A stretch of 64,000 bases of DNA from Peptoniphilus_A genitalis (GCF_949769225.1 NZ_CATKPB010000007.1), one strand, 5' to 3'. Positions 35,195 through 43,690 are shown, numbered from the stretch's first letter. Numbers and translations are program-made. Notes: a model not told the origin generated them from the letters alone.

Positions 35195-35699
35195 ATTTTA
35201 TGCTATTAAAAACTTTTTCCATGGGTTTTAATATCACAAGGACTATGACGGATGAAACGCCAATTTGAATTAGGTTGCCTGGTATTGATGCAAGGGGTGC
35301 AGCAAAGGAAGACAAGATAAAAATTTCTCCTATGTAATAAACAACAACTTTTACAAGGGCAACAAGAATGAAGGACAAGATTAGACTTTTAAGAGTGTAC
35401 TTCTTGTAGTTCATCTTGTTAAGTATGTAGCCCATAATAAGTGCTGAGATCACAGTCATTGGAGACCAAAGAATCCATCCACTTGTGAGGTCGAAGAGTC
35501 CCATGCCAAGAGCTCCTGCTGTCATGCCAACTCTCTTGTCAAAAAATATGGCTGCCAAGAAGAAGGGTACATTGCCCAAGTGAATCAAGCCACCGTTGGG
35601 AGAGAAGGGAAGTTGAATTTTTACAATCCAAGTGAATACATATACAAGTGCAATAAATAGTGAAGTGACGACAAGGTCTCTGACCTTAAAATTTTTCAT
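35193..35699 (-). CDS. ECF transporter S component (vitamin uptake)
   Basis: A 168-residue integral membrane protein with about five to six TMs. Motifs RDLVVTSLFIALVYVFT and LIHLGNVPFFLAAIFF fit the substrate-binding S component of energy-coupling-factor importers of the ECF-riboflavin/HmpT-like group. It would share the EcfAAT energising module encoded elsewhere. ATG 35699 is preceded by AAAGGAG; a longer frame from 35714 has no ribosome site. No FMN or TPP riboswitch was recognised upstream, so the ligand is open. Confidence 0.8.
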   Translation of the reverse strand: MKNFKVRDLVVTSLFIALVYVFTWIVKIQLPFSPNGGLIHLGNVPFFLAAIFFDKRVGMTAGALGMGLFDLTSGWILWSPMTVISALIMGYILNKMNYKKYTLKSLILSFILVALVKVVVYYIGEIFILSSFAAPLASIPGNLIQIGVSSVIVLVILKPMEKVFNSIK

Positions 35700-35767
35700 G
35701 TGAGCTCCTTTCACGTTTTTAAAAATATTTTAAAACTATTTTATCAGAAATTGTCATATAAATAAAG

Positions 35768-35796
35768 AACAAGGTCGACAATCCGACCTTGTTTTT
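35768..35796 (-). terminator. Terminator at left border of the microcompartment island
   Basis: A 10-bp perfect stem AACAAGGTCG/CGACCTTGTT with a 6-nt loop. It would end the leftward DUF4125 operon before the ECF promoter. The T-run is better on the plus strand than on the minus strand. Confidence 0.65.
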
Positions 35797-35957
35797 AATA
35801 TTATTTATATTCATTAAAGGGAAAATTTTTAAAAACTTACTATGACTGTGAATTATAGGAGTATTTTTGTAAGTGATTTTTGGAGTAAAGATTTGATAAT
35901 TCACTTAGTATTAAAGTAGTTTTAAAAGTAAGGGATCTTATTGTAAAGTTTATTAGA

Positions 35958-36548
35958 CTATTTATCTTTAAGAAATTTTAGATTTTTTTCAACTAAATTT
36001 ATTCCCTTTTGATATGCACTTATATAATACTTGGATATAAGTTTTAAAGTTGTTTCGGAATAGCTATAAAGTTCCCCTTTGAAATAGTATTCTATACTAG
36101 TATTAGCTGTACTTTTTGTATAATTATATAAATCTCTCTTATTATCCAAAATTTTTGGATTGTTTTTTCTAATATCCTCTTCCCAAGCGAGATAAATAGC
36201 CATTATTGAATTGACGAGGATATCTTTGTCCTTTGAGATATAAGGGAGATTATTTTTTATTTTGTTAAAATATTTAGGATCAGTATATTGCATCATATAA
36301 GCATATTTTTCTGTAATCAAATTTCTATTGTCCTTTTTAGCACTGATTAAGTCATTTAAATAAGAAGTTAGTATTATATCATTATAGATACTCCAGTAAC
36401 AAAGACGAGAGTATATAAAGGTAAAAGAATCATCTTGACAGAAAGCTCTTTTACCTAAATTATTTACATTAGTAAAAAACTTCCATTCACTTATTACAAT
36501 TTTTTTTAGAGTTTCATCTCTTTTTTTTGATGTTGAATCGAATTTCAT
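35958..36548 (-). CDS. DUF4125-like protein
   Basis: 196 residues, mostly helical, with no signal peptide or TM. The N-terminal half has the pattern I recall for DUF4125: EWKFFTNVNNLGKRAFCQDD (about 21-40), then FIYSRLCYW, YNDIILTSYLNDL and YAYMMQYTDP. Function unknown. It is the last gene of a three-gene leftward operon, 7 nt after the TPR-DUF4037 gene. In other bacteria DUF4125 and DUF4037 domains tend to travel together, which suits this arrangement. The invariant-looking Cys and acidic residues (CQDD) hint at catalysis or ligand binding, but this is speculation. Confidence 0.65.
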   Translation of the reverse strand: MKFDSTSKKRDETLKKIVISEWKFFTNVNNLGKRAFCQDDSFTFIYSRLCYWSIYNDIILTSYLNDLISAKKDNRNLITEKYAYMMQYTDPKYFNKIKNNLPYISKDKDILVNSIMAIYLAWEEDIRKNNPKILDNKRDLYNYTKSTANTSIEYYFKGELYSYSETTLKLISKYYISAYQKGINLVEKNLKFLKDK

Positions 36549-36555
36549 ATTTAAC

Positions 36556-38274
36556 CTACTTTATCCATGTATCTTCATTTTTTAATTCTTCATTATTTAT
36601 TTTTTTGACTATTTCAGAAGAATGATATTTTAAAAAATTTGCATTTAAATTCGAAAGGTTAGCTTTATTTAGGTATCCCACTAACTTCTCACACATTTCT
36701 TCAATAATGTCAATTTTTTGAAGTGATTCGCTAACGTCACTATAAGACAATAGAGCATCCATTTTTGAACAAGTATATTCGCCAAGTAAATGTAATGATT
36801 TTAGAGATCTATATTGCCACTTATAGAAAGGCATATACTTTTTATTTATTAGGTGAATAAATTCACAATAATATTGCAGAAATTCGCTAAGTGCAATCTG
36901 AGCTCCCATTAAATTATTTCTTTTTAAGCATCTTTGATAGTTATACTGACCTGATTGGGCAATTTTATTACAAAGGTAAGCTAGTTTCTTTAAAACTAAA
37001 TCTTTTGGATAATATGCTAGAAGTCTTTGCCTAATATAAGAAAACTTGCCGTAATTATCTTCGAATATCTTTCCATTTGTAGCTACTGATAAAAGATCTT
37101 GAGGGACTTTTCTAAATTCTTTCAAAGTTAAAGGACCTTTTTCATAAAGAGTATAATACTTGTAAAAATCTTCCACTGCAATAATCTTTACAAGCCCATC
37201 ACCTAAGTTTATTTCAGTGATAGGGAGTTGAGAAATTATATCTCTAGGTAAAAACCAAGAACATCTCTTAATAAAATCGTGATCTTTAGAAATTTCATCA
37301 TCAAAACCGTAACATTCAGAACCTTCACCAACTAGACCGAAGGCAGAGTATCTAACAAGATCTGGATAATTTTTTAATATGAAGGGTTTTACTTGGTTAA
37401 AATAAAAGTCCTCCGATATTTCTATACCTTTTTTCAAGTTATTTTCAGTAATATTATGTTTTGACTTTGGCTCTAAATTATTTTTAATGAAATTTAAGTT
37501 GCTAACTATATTCTTATAAGCCTCGCTTTCTTTGCCATAAGTATTTTCAATAATTTTTTTTGAAATATTATAAAGTGATGTACTTTTTTCAATGTCTCCT
37601 ATATTAAAATAATATTTTGCAAGATTATTGAGTACACTAGCATAAAGCGGATTAGCTGGAGAAATCTTACTTTCAAGAAATTCTTTTGCTTTAAAAATAT
37701 AATCTTCGGCTTCGCTATCTTTTTTCATAAGAGTGCAAACTTCAAATAAATTATTATATGTAGTTGCAAGTTGTATGCTATGGTGTGGAATTTCAGACAA
37801 AATCTTTTCAGCTGATTTTAAAAGATCATAGGCCCTTTGAGGGTTTCCATCTTCTAAGAAAAGAAGAGCCAAGTTGTTTGCGTTTGATGCGTATGAATAA
37901 TTATAAAGGTTTAAATTTTTGAAAATTTCATCAGCTTTATTAAATAAATTCAAGGCCTCTTCTCTATCAGAATTCATTCTATAAGCATTTGCTAAATTCA
38001 TAAGAGTATTTGCATAGGCTTCAGAGTTTTTGTTGAAATGAGTTTCAATGAGGGTTTTTGCAGTTAGTAGGCTTTGAATACTCTTAGAATAATCTCCTGT
38101 ATTTCTAAGTGCGCCACCATAATCATTAAGTAATTCAACTAGCTTTGCAAAATCTTTATTGGAAAAAGCAATTTCAATAGCTTCTTCAATTAGAGGGAGC
38201 ATTTCAACTTCTTTTCCGTCTCTTAAAAGAGAGTGGTATTTTTTTTGAATATTTTCTATTTTATCTAAATACAT
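36556..38274 (-). CDS. TPR protein fused to nucleotidyltransferase-like DUF4037 domain
   Basis: A 572-residue cytoplasmic protein. Residues 1-265 contain about five tetratricopeptide repeats (for example ANTLMNLANAYRMN, ASNANNLALLFLEDGN, ASVLNNLAKYYFNIGD). Residues 285-560 match a DUF4037-type domain. Its core reads GEGSECYGFDDEISKDHDF, placing Gly-Ser at 318-319 and acidic residues Asp325, Asp326, Asp331 and Asp333, the layout of a pol-beta/minimal nucleotidyltransferase active site (GS, then DxD). It therefore probably transfers a nucleotide to a small molecule or protein, with the TPR part choosing the partner. It overlaps the PduT-like gene by 10 nt, tying it to the microcompartment. Target and reaction are unknown. 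Confidence 0.7.
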   Translation of the reverse strand: MYLDKIENIQKKYHSLLRDGKEVEMLPLIEEAIEIAFSNKDFAKLVELLNDYGGALRNTGDYSKSIQSLLTAKTLIETHFNKNSEAYANTLMNLANAYRMNSDREEALNLFNKADEIFKNLNLYNYSYASNANNLALLFLEDGNPQRAYDLLKSAEKILSEIPHHSIQLATTYNNLFEVCTLMKKDSEAEDYIFKAKEFLESKISPANPLYASVLNNLAKYYFNIGDIEKSTSLYNISKKIIENTYGKESEAYKNIVSNLNFIKNNLEPKSKHNITENNLKKGIEISEDFYFNQVKPFILKNYPDLVRYSAFGLVGEGSECYGFDDEISKDHDFIKRCSWFLPRDIISQLPITEINLGDGLVKIIAVEDFYKYYTLYEKGPLTLKEFRKVPQDLLSVATNGKIFEDNYGKFSYIRQRLLAYYPKDLVLKKLAYLCNKIAQSGQYNYQRCLKRNNLMGAQIALSEFLQYYCEFIHLINKKYMPFYKWQYRSLKSLHLLGEYTCSKMDALLSYSDVSESLQKIDIIEEMCEKLVGYLNKANLSNLNANFLKYHSSEIVKKINNEELKNEDTWIK

Positions 38275-38795
38275 TTTATTAACTCCTCTACAGGATTTTC
38301 GATGATTTCTAAAGCGACAATTTCTTTATCTGAAAAATTATTTAAAATAGTCTCTTTTGAATTCTCAAGACTTGACAACAAACCGCTTAAGATAAGAATA
38401 CCTTTTCCAAAAAGTCCGACTTGGAAATGAATTTTAATTATAGAAACACCAGATGCTTTTAAACATAAGTCAGAAGCCTTAATGGCAGAAATACTGTTTT
38501 TAAACTCACAAATCATTAAAGAAGATATTTTTATTGATTTGTCAGGAGAATTAATCCTGCCTATAACACCTTCATGTATATTTAGAATGGGTAGAGCAGA
38601 TATGTTTTTTTCTTTTAAATAATTTTTTATTCCTAGGATATCGTGGTCATTTCCTTTAAATATAAAAAGAATACTCCCAGGACAAATATTTTTTACTAAA
38701 AAAAGTTCAACAGGATAATTTAAAATTATTGAATTTACTTCTTTATAACCAAGGGCTATACTTCGGAATTCAACAAGTAAATAAGAAGAATCCAT
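38265..38795 (-). CDS. Highly diverged PduT-like BMC-T shell protein
   Basis: 176 residues with two degenerate BMC domains, as in PduT (about 184 residues). Domain 1 (about 5-75) has LVEFRSIALGYK followed by VKNICPGSILFIFKG. Cys38 falls exactly where PduT keeps the Cys that holds a [4Fe-4S] cluster at the trimer pore (TICPGK in PduT). Domain 2 (about 90-165) has SAIKASDLCLKASGVSIIKIHF and GLFGKGILILSG, parallel to AADLAVKASNVTLVRVHM in PduT. Identity is otherwise very low. It is divergently transcribed from the dehydratase gene, with GGAAGTG before ATG. Proposed role: pore or electron conduit, or a non-shell sensor derived from it. Confidence 0.68.
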   Translation of the reverse strand: MDSSYLLVEFRSIALGYKEVNSIILNYPVELFLVKNICPGSILFIFKGNDHDILGIKNYLKEKNISALPILNIHEGVIGRINSPDKSIKISSLMICEFKNSISAIKASDLCLKASGVSIIKIHFQVGLFGKGILILSGLLSSLENSKETILNNFSDKEIVALEIIENPVEELIKCI

Positions 38796-38930
38796 AAAAT
38801 CACTTCCTTATCTTATATAAGGATAATTTTATTTTAAGAAAAAATTAAATTCAACATATGTCTGGGAAAATGTTTTGATTGTACAACAAAAAGTTTATAT
38901 TGTCACTTTTTCGGGGAAAATTGTTAAAAC

Positions 38931-38944
38931 ATTAGTTAACTAAT
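38931..38944. promoter_or_regulatory. 14-bp palindrome in the divergent BMC promoter region
   Basis: ATTAGTTAACTAAT is a perfect inverted repeat between the two divergent operons, 82 bp upstream of the dehydratase -10. It may be an operator for the AraC-type regulator or another factor. The whole 288-bp gap is AT-rich and holds no gene. Confidence 0.4.
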
Positions 38945-39025
38945 ATTAGAAGACTACATATTAAAAGTTTTAATTTTACCTTACAAAGGTTTGCATAATA
39001 TTTTAAATCTAATTCTGGTAAAGTA

Positions 39026-39077
39026 TATAATTTCCATAAGCTTGATGGTTTACATAAGCAAAATAAAATTTAGGAGG
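39026..39077 (+). promoter_or_regulatory. Promoter -10 and RBS of the BMC operon
   Basis: Perfect -10 TATAAT at 39026-39031 with no recognisable -35, as expected for an activator-dependent promoter. AGGAGG at 39072-39077 serves ATG 39084. Confidence 0.55.
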
Positions 39078-39083
39078 TATTTT

Positions 39084-41657
39084 ATGTTAGAAAAAGGGTT
39101 TTCACAACCTACAGAGAGAGTGAAAAGACTAAGACAAGTTATTATCGATGCAGTGCCACAAGTTGAGTCTGACAGAGCAAGATTAATTACAGAGTCTTAC
39201 AAAGAAACAGAAGGTCTTACAAACATATTAAGAAGAGCAAAAGCAGTTGAAAAAATATTCAATGAACTTCCAGTAACTATTAGAGAAGATGAATTGGTAG
39301 TAGGTTCAATGACAAAAGCTCCAAGATCAACAGGTCTTTGCCCTGAGTTTTCTTATGAATGGGTAGAAGCTGAGTTTGATACTATGGCAACAAGACTTGC
39401 CGATCCTTTCGTAATTCCAGAAGAAACTAAAAAAGAATTACATGAAATTTTCAAGTATTGGAAAGGAAAAACTACATCAGAATTTGCAGATTCATTAATG
39501 AGTACAGAAGCTAAAGACTGTATAGCAAATGGAATTTTCACAGTAGGAAATTATTTCTACGGTGGAGTAGGACACGTTAATGTAGATTATGAAAAAATAA
39601 TTAAAAAAGGTTTCAGAGGAGTCCTTGAAGAAACAGTCAAAGCAATGAATGAAATGGACGAATCAGAACCTGAAGCAATTAAAAAGATGCAATTTTATAA
39701 GGCAGTTATTATTTCTTATAACGCTGCAATAAATTTTGCACACAGATATGCTAAAAAGGCTGAAGAATTAGCAAATGTTGAAACTAATCCTCAAAGAAAA
39801 CAAGAACTTTTAAGAATTGCAGAAAACTGTAAGAGAGTTCCTGAATATGGCGCAAGAGATTTCTGGGAAGCTTGTCAAGCATTTTGGTTTGTACAAATAA
39901 TGGTTCAAATCGAATCAAATGGACACTCAGTTTCTCCAGGAAGATTTGACCAATATATGTATCCTTCTTATAAGGCAGATACAACTATTACAAAAGAATT
40001 TGCTCAAGAACTAGTAGATTGTATTTGGGTTAAATTAAATGATACCAATAAAGCTCGTGATGAAGTTTCAGCTCAAGCTTTTGCAGGATATCAAGCATTC
40101 CAAAACCTATGCGTAGGTGGTCAAGATTCTGAAGGATTTGATGCTACAAATGACGTATCTTATATGTGTATGGAAGCTGTTGCCCATGTTGCATTACCAG
40201 CACCATCATTCTCAGTAAGAGTTCATCAAAACTCTCCTTATGAATTCTTATTAAGAGCTTGCGAAGTTTCAAGACTAGGATACGGTGTTCCTGCTTTCTA
40301 TAATGATGAAGTTATTGTACTTAACTTAGTATCAAGAGGAGTCAAGATAGAAGATGCAAGAGACTATTCAATTATAGGTTGTGTTGAACCTCAAGCAGGT
40401 CACAGAACTGAAGGATGGCACGATGCTGCTTTCTTTAACATAGCAAAAGTTCTTGAAATAACATTAAACAATGGTAGATGTAATGGAAAACAACTTGGAC
40501 CTAAGACTGGCGAACTTACTGATATGAAGTCTATTGATGACATATTTGTTGCATATCAAAAGCAAATGGAACACTTCGTAAAATATTTAGCTGAAGCTGA
40601 TAACTGCGTTGACTATGCTCATATGGAAAGAGGAAATCTTCCATTTATGTCAGCAATGGTTGATGATTGTATCAAGAGAGGTAAATCAGCTCAATCAGGT
40701 GGAGCTATTTATAACTTCACAGGACCTCAAGCTTTTGGTGTAGCAGATTCTGGAGATTCTTTATACGCTATTTACAAGAATGTATTTGAAGATAAGAAAA
40801 TTTCTCTTGCTGATTTAAAAGAAGCATTAGAAAAGAACTTTGGATTTACAGATTCATTAATACCAGGATGCGGATGCAATACTCAAACTGTTTCTGCAAA
40901 GGTTGGAGAAATGAATGAAAGCGAAATTTATGAAGCTGTTAAGAAGATTTTAGCTTCTACAGGTTCTATAAATGTAGATGAACTTGAAAGCAAATTAAAT
41001 GGTGAATGCCTAGTAACAAATGATTGCGGTTGTGGTTCTCAAGAAACTACTGGAAAGTTCAGAACAATTCAAAAAATCCTTGATAATACTGATAGTTTCG
41101 GAAATGACAATGAACTTTGTGACGAATTTGCAATAAGAGCTGCAAAGATTTATTGTGATGAAGTTGATAAATATGTTAACCCAAGAGGAGGAGTATTCCA
41201 AGCAGGAATTTATCCAGTATCTGCCAATGTACTATTTGGTAAAGATGTAGGAGCACTTCCTGATGGTAGACTTGCACATGCGCCACTTGCTGATGGTGTA
41301 TCACCAAGACAAGGTAAAGATACAAATGGACCTACTGCTGCTGCAAATTCTGTAGCTAAGCTTCCACACGGTCAAGCATCTAACGGTACTCTTTATAACC
41401 AAAAGTTTTCACCACAAGCTGTTTCAGGAGAAAAAGGATTAAAGAACTTTGTGTCTATTGTTAGAAGTTATTTCGACCATAAAGGAGCCCATGTTCAATT
41501 CAATGTAGTAGATAGAAATACCTTAATTGAAGCACAAAAGAATCCTCAAGATCACAAAGATTTGTTAGTTCGTGTAGCAGGATATTCAGCTCACTTTGTA
41601 ACATTAGCCAAAGAGGTACAAGACGATATTATAAATAGAACAGAACATACTATGTAA
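39084..41657 (+). CDS. Glycyl radical diol dehydratase (B12-independent propanediol/glycerol dehydratase type)
   Basis: An 857-residue glycyl radical enzyme. The thiyl Cys433 and Glu435 lie in GCVEPQ; the radical Gly833 lies in VRVAGYSA. His in GGVGHVNVD, HS in SNGHSVSP and Asp447 in TEGWHDAAFF match the glycerol/1,2-propanediol dehydratase pocket (Cys+14 is Asp). Choline lyase has WTSTGY there instead. The C terminus DDIINRTEHTM also resembles Clostridium butyricum DhaB1. Predicted reaction: 1,2-propanediol to propanal, or glycerol to 3-hydroxypropanal, inside the microcompartment. Unusual: an insert of roughly 85 residues (about 590-675) with CGC at 596-598, Cys642 and CGC at 648-650. Start ATG 39084 follows AGGAGG; a longer frame to 38991 crosses the promoter. 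Confidence 0.92.
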   Translation: MLEKGFSQPTERVKRLRQVIIDAVPQVESDRARLITESYKETEGLTNILRRAKAVEKIFNELPVTIREDELVVGSMTKAPRSTGLCPEFSYEWVEAEFDTMATRLADPFVIPEETKKELHEIFKYWKGKTTSEFADSLMSTEAKDCIANGIFTVGNYFYGGVGHVNVDYEKIIKKGFRGVLEETVKAMNEMDESEPEAIKKMQFYKAVIISYNAAINFAHRYAKKAEELANVETNPQRKQELLRIAENCKRVPEYGARDFWEACQAFWFVQIMVQIESNGHSVSPGRFDQYMYPSYKADTTITKEFAQELVDCIWVKLNDTNKARDEVSAQAFAGYQAFQNLCVGGQDSEGFDATNDVSYMCMEAVAHVALPAPSFSVRVHQNSPYEFLLRACEVSRLGYGVPAFYNDEVIVLNLVSRGVKIEDARDYSIIGCVEPQAGHRTEGWHDAAFFNIAKVLEITLNNGRCNGKQLGPKTGELTDMKSIDDIFVAYQKQMEHFVKYLAEADNCVDYAHMERGNLPFMSAMVDDCIKRGKSAQSGGAIYNFTGPQAFGVADSGDSLYAIYKNVFEDKKISLADLKEALEKNFGFTDSLIPGCGCNTQTVSAKVGEMNESEIYEAVKKILASTGSINVDELESKLNGECLVTNDCGCGSQETTGKFRTIQKILDNTDSFGNDNELCDEFAIRAAKIYCDEVDKYVNPRGGVFQAGIYPVSANVLFGKDVGALPDGRLAHAPLADGVSPRQGKDTNGPTAAANSVAKLPHGQASNGTLYNQKFSPQAVSGEKGLKNFVSIVRSYFDHKGAHVQFNVVDRNTLIEAQKNPQDHKDLLVRVAGYSAHFVTLAKEVQDDIINRTEHTM

Positions 41658-41670
41658 GTTGGAGGTGACT

Positions 41671-42588
41671 ATGGATTCTATAAATTATAATGAAGAGGGT
41701 GTCGTATTTGATATTCAAAGATATTCAATAAACGATGGTCCTGGGATTAGAACCATAGTATTCTTAAAAGGATGCCCTTTGAGATGTATTTGGTGCTCAA
41801 ATCCTGAATCGCAAAGAAAAGGAAAAGAGCTAATGTTTAGAGAGATTCTTTGCATACATTGCGGCATGTGCATCAAGGCCTGTAAACAAAAGGCATTAGA
41901 CCCTAAAAACCCGAATTTTATCGATAGAGACAAATGTGTGATGTGTGAAGAATGCGCGAATGTATGTCCTTCTAGTGCATTGGAGGTTAAGGGTAAAGTA
42001 ATGAATGTAGAAGAAGTTATTACTGAACTAAAAAAAGATGATTCTTTTTACTACAGATCCAATGGAGGAATAACACTTTCTGGAGGAGAGACTTTAATGC
42101 AACCTGAATTTGCTAAAGAAATTTTTAAAGCTTGCCGATCAAGAGGATGGCATACTGCAATAGAAACAGAAGGGTATGCTTCTGAAGAAGTAATAAGAGA
42201 TGTTGTTCCACATATAGATTTAGTTTTACTTGATATAAAAGCAAACAATGATGAACTGCACAAAAAAGTAACTGGTGTAAGTAATGAGCTTATAAAAAAG
42301 AATGCAAGAATTTTACAGGAAATTGCCAATACAATAATAAGGGTACCAACTATCCCTGGTGTTAATGCAGATGAAAAAGAATTCGGGGATATAGTTGCTT
42401 TTGTAAAAACATTGCCAAATGTAAAAGAGTTACACATATTGCCTTATCATAACTTTGGTGAAGGAAAATATAATTTATTAGGTAGAGATTATGAACTATC
42501 TAATGTAAAAAAACTAGATGAAGATCATATAAACAAATTAAAAGAAATAGTGGAATCTAGTGGATTAATTTGTAAAGTAGGAGGCTAA
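41671..42588 (+). CDS. Glycyl radical enzyme activase (radical SAM)
   Basis: A 305-residue activating enzyme that abstracts hydrogen from Gly833 of the dehydratase using SAM. The radical-SAM triad is Cys35, Cys39 and Cys42 (GCPLRCIWC). An inserted two-cluster ferredoxin domain uses Cys61/64/67/71 and Cys89/92/95/99, the form found with diol dehydratases. SGGETLMQPEF is the SAM-binding GGE motif. GGAGG at 41661 sets ATG 41671 as start. It is 13 nt after the dehydratase gene. Confidence 0.94.
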   Translation: MDSINYNEEGVVFDIQRYSINDGPGIRTIVFLKGCPLRCIWCSNPESQRKGKELMFREILCIHCGMCIKACKQKALDPKNPNFIDRDKCVMCEECANVCPSSALEVKGKVMNVEEVITELKKDDSFYYRSNGGITLSGGETLMQPEFAKEIFKACRSRGWHTAIETEGYASEEVIRDVVPHIDLVLLDIKANNDELHKKVTGVSNELIKKNARILQEIANTIIRVPTIPGVNADEKEFGDIVAFVKTLPNVKELHILPYHNFGEGKYNLLGRDYELSNVKKLDEDHINKLKEIVESSGLICKVGG

Positions 42589-42598
42589 GGAGGAAACG

Positions 42599-43384
42599 AT
42601 GGATAAAGATTTATTAGAAAAAATAATGGGACAAGTATCTAATGAATTGGGAATAGACCAAAAAGATACTGAATGCTGTCCTTCAAATGGATGCAAAAAA
42701 GTAGACGTTACTGAATTTGTTGGAACAGCAATAGGAGATACAATCGGATTAGTAATAGCTAGTGTTGATCCAATGTTAGTAGACAAGCTAAATCTTGGAA
42801 AATACAAATCAATAGGTATTATTGGTTCAAGAACTGGGGCAGGTCCACAAATTATGGCTGTCGATGATGCAGTAAAAGCAACTAACACAGAAGTAATTAC
42901 TGTTGAACTTCCAAGAGATACAAAGGGTGGAGCAGGACACGGATGCTTAATATATATAGGAGCAGATGATGTGTCTGATGCAAGACGTGCTGTAGAAATA
43001 GCGTTGGATGTACTTCCAAAATATTTTGGAGATGTATATTCTAATGACGCAGGCCACTTGGAATTCCAATACACTGCTAGGGCTAGTTATTGTTTAGAAA
43101 AGGCTTTTGGAACACCTAATGGAAAGAGCTTTGGTATGGTAATTGGAGCTCCAGCTGGAATTGGTACAGTTCTTGCTGATGTTGCTGTTAAAGCCGCAAA
43201 CATTGAAGTAGTAGGATATGCTTCTCCAGGACAAGGAACAAGTTTTTCTAACGAAGTTATATTAACTTTCACAGGAGATTCAGGAGCAGTTCGTCAAGCT
43301 GTAAAGGCAGCTATAGAAGTTGGTAAAAAATTGCTAGGGGCTTTAGGAGAAGATCCTAAATCAACAACAAGTCCATATATTTAA
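42599..43384 (+). CDS. pduB: PduB-like tandem-domain BMC-T shell protein
   Basis: A 261-residue trimeric shell protein with two BMC domains. The run from TEFVGTAIGDTIGLVIA through GSRTGAGPQIMAVDDAVKATN, ELPRDTKGGAGHG and TARASYCLEKAFG to SGAVRQAVKAA and the end SPYI follows PduB almost motif for motif. The N-terminal helix (about 1-20, KDLLEKIMGQVSNEL) is the part that tethers enzyme cargo in PduB systems. A Cys pair (ECCPSNGC, about 26-33) in the linker is unusual. Confidence 0.94.
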   Translation: MDKDLLEKIMGQVSNELGIDQKDTECCPSNGCKKVDVTEFVGTAIGDTIGLVIASVDPMLVDKLNLGKYKSIGIIGSRTGAGPQIMAVDDAVKATNTEVITVELPRDTKGGAGHGCLIYIGADDVSDARRAVEIALDVLPKYFGDVYSNDAGHLEFQYTARASYCLEKAFGTPNGKSFGMVIGAPAGIGTVLADVAVKAANIEVVGYASPGQGTSFSNEVILTFTGDSGAVRQAVKAAIEVGKKLLGALGEDPKSTTSPYI

Positions 43385-43408
43385 TAGAAAATAATCAGGA
43401 GGTAAATT

Positions 43409-43690
43409 ATGAATTCAGACGCTTTAGGAATGGTTGAAACAAAAGGTTTAGTAGGTGCAATTGAAGCAGCAGATGCTATGGTAAAGGCTGCAAATGTAAA
43501 TCTAGTAGGATATGAAAAAATTGGTTCTGGTTTAGTAACTGTAATGGTAAGAGGAGATGTAGGAGCAGTTAAAGCTGCTACAGATGCAGGTGCTGCATCA
43601 GCAAGAGCTATTGGCGAAGTAGTATCAGTTCACGTAATCCCAAGACCACATTCAGATACTGAAAAAATTATCCCTCACTTTGATAAATAA
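43409..43690 (+). CDS. pduA: PduA-like BMC-H shell protein
   Basis: A 93-residue hexameric facet protein. ALGMVETKGL, AIEAADAMVKAANV, YEKIGSGLVTVMVRGDVGAV and HVIPRPH are canonical PduA/PduJ motifs. The pore stretch KIGSGLV is that of PduA, which passes 1,2-propanediol. Strong AGGAGG before ATG. Likely the major shell component. Confidence 0.97.
   Translation: MNSDALGMVETKGLVGAIEAADAMVKAANVNLVGYEKIGSGLVTVMVRGDVGAVKAATDAGAASARAIGEVVSVHVIPRPHSDTEKIIPHFDK

Noticed and set aside
35700..35957. FMN, TPP or other vitamin riboswitch before the ECF S-component gene
   Set aside because: The only structured element is a short terminator-like hairpin; no riboswitch core motifs are present.
39084..42588. 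Choline TMA-lyase (CutC/CutD) as identity of the glycyl radical pair
   Set aside because: The pocket residues after the active Cys are those of diol dehydratases (WHDAAFF), not choline lyase (WTSTGY), and the shell proteins are Pdu-like.
42565..43074. Open frame antisense to the pduB-like gene
   Set aside because: It mirrors a highly conserved coding gene and lacks any recognisable product or ribosome site.
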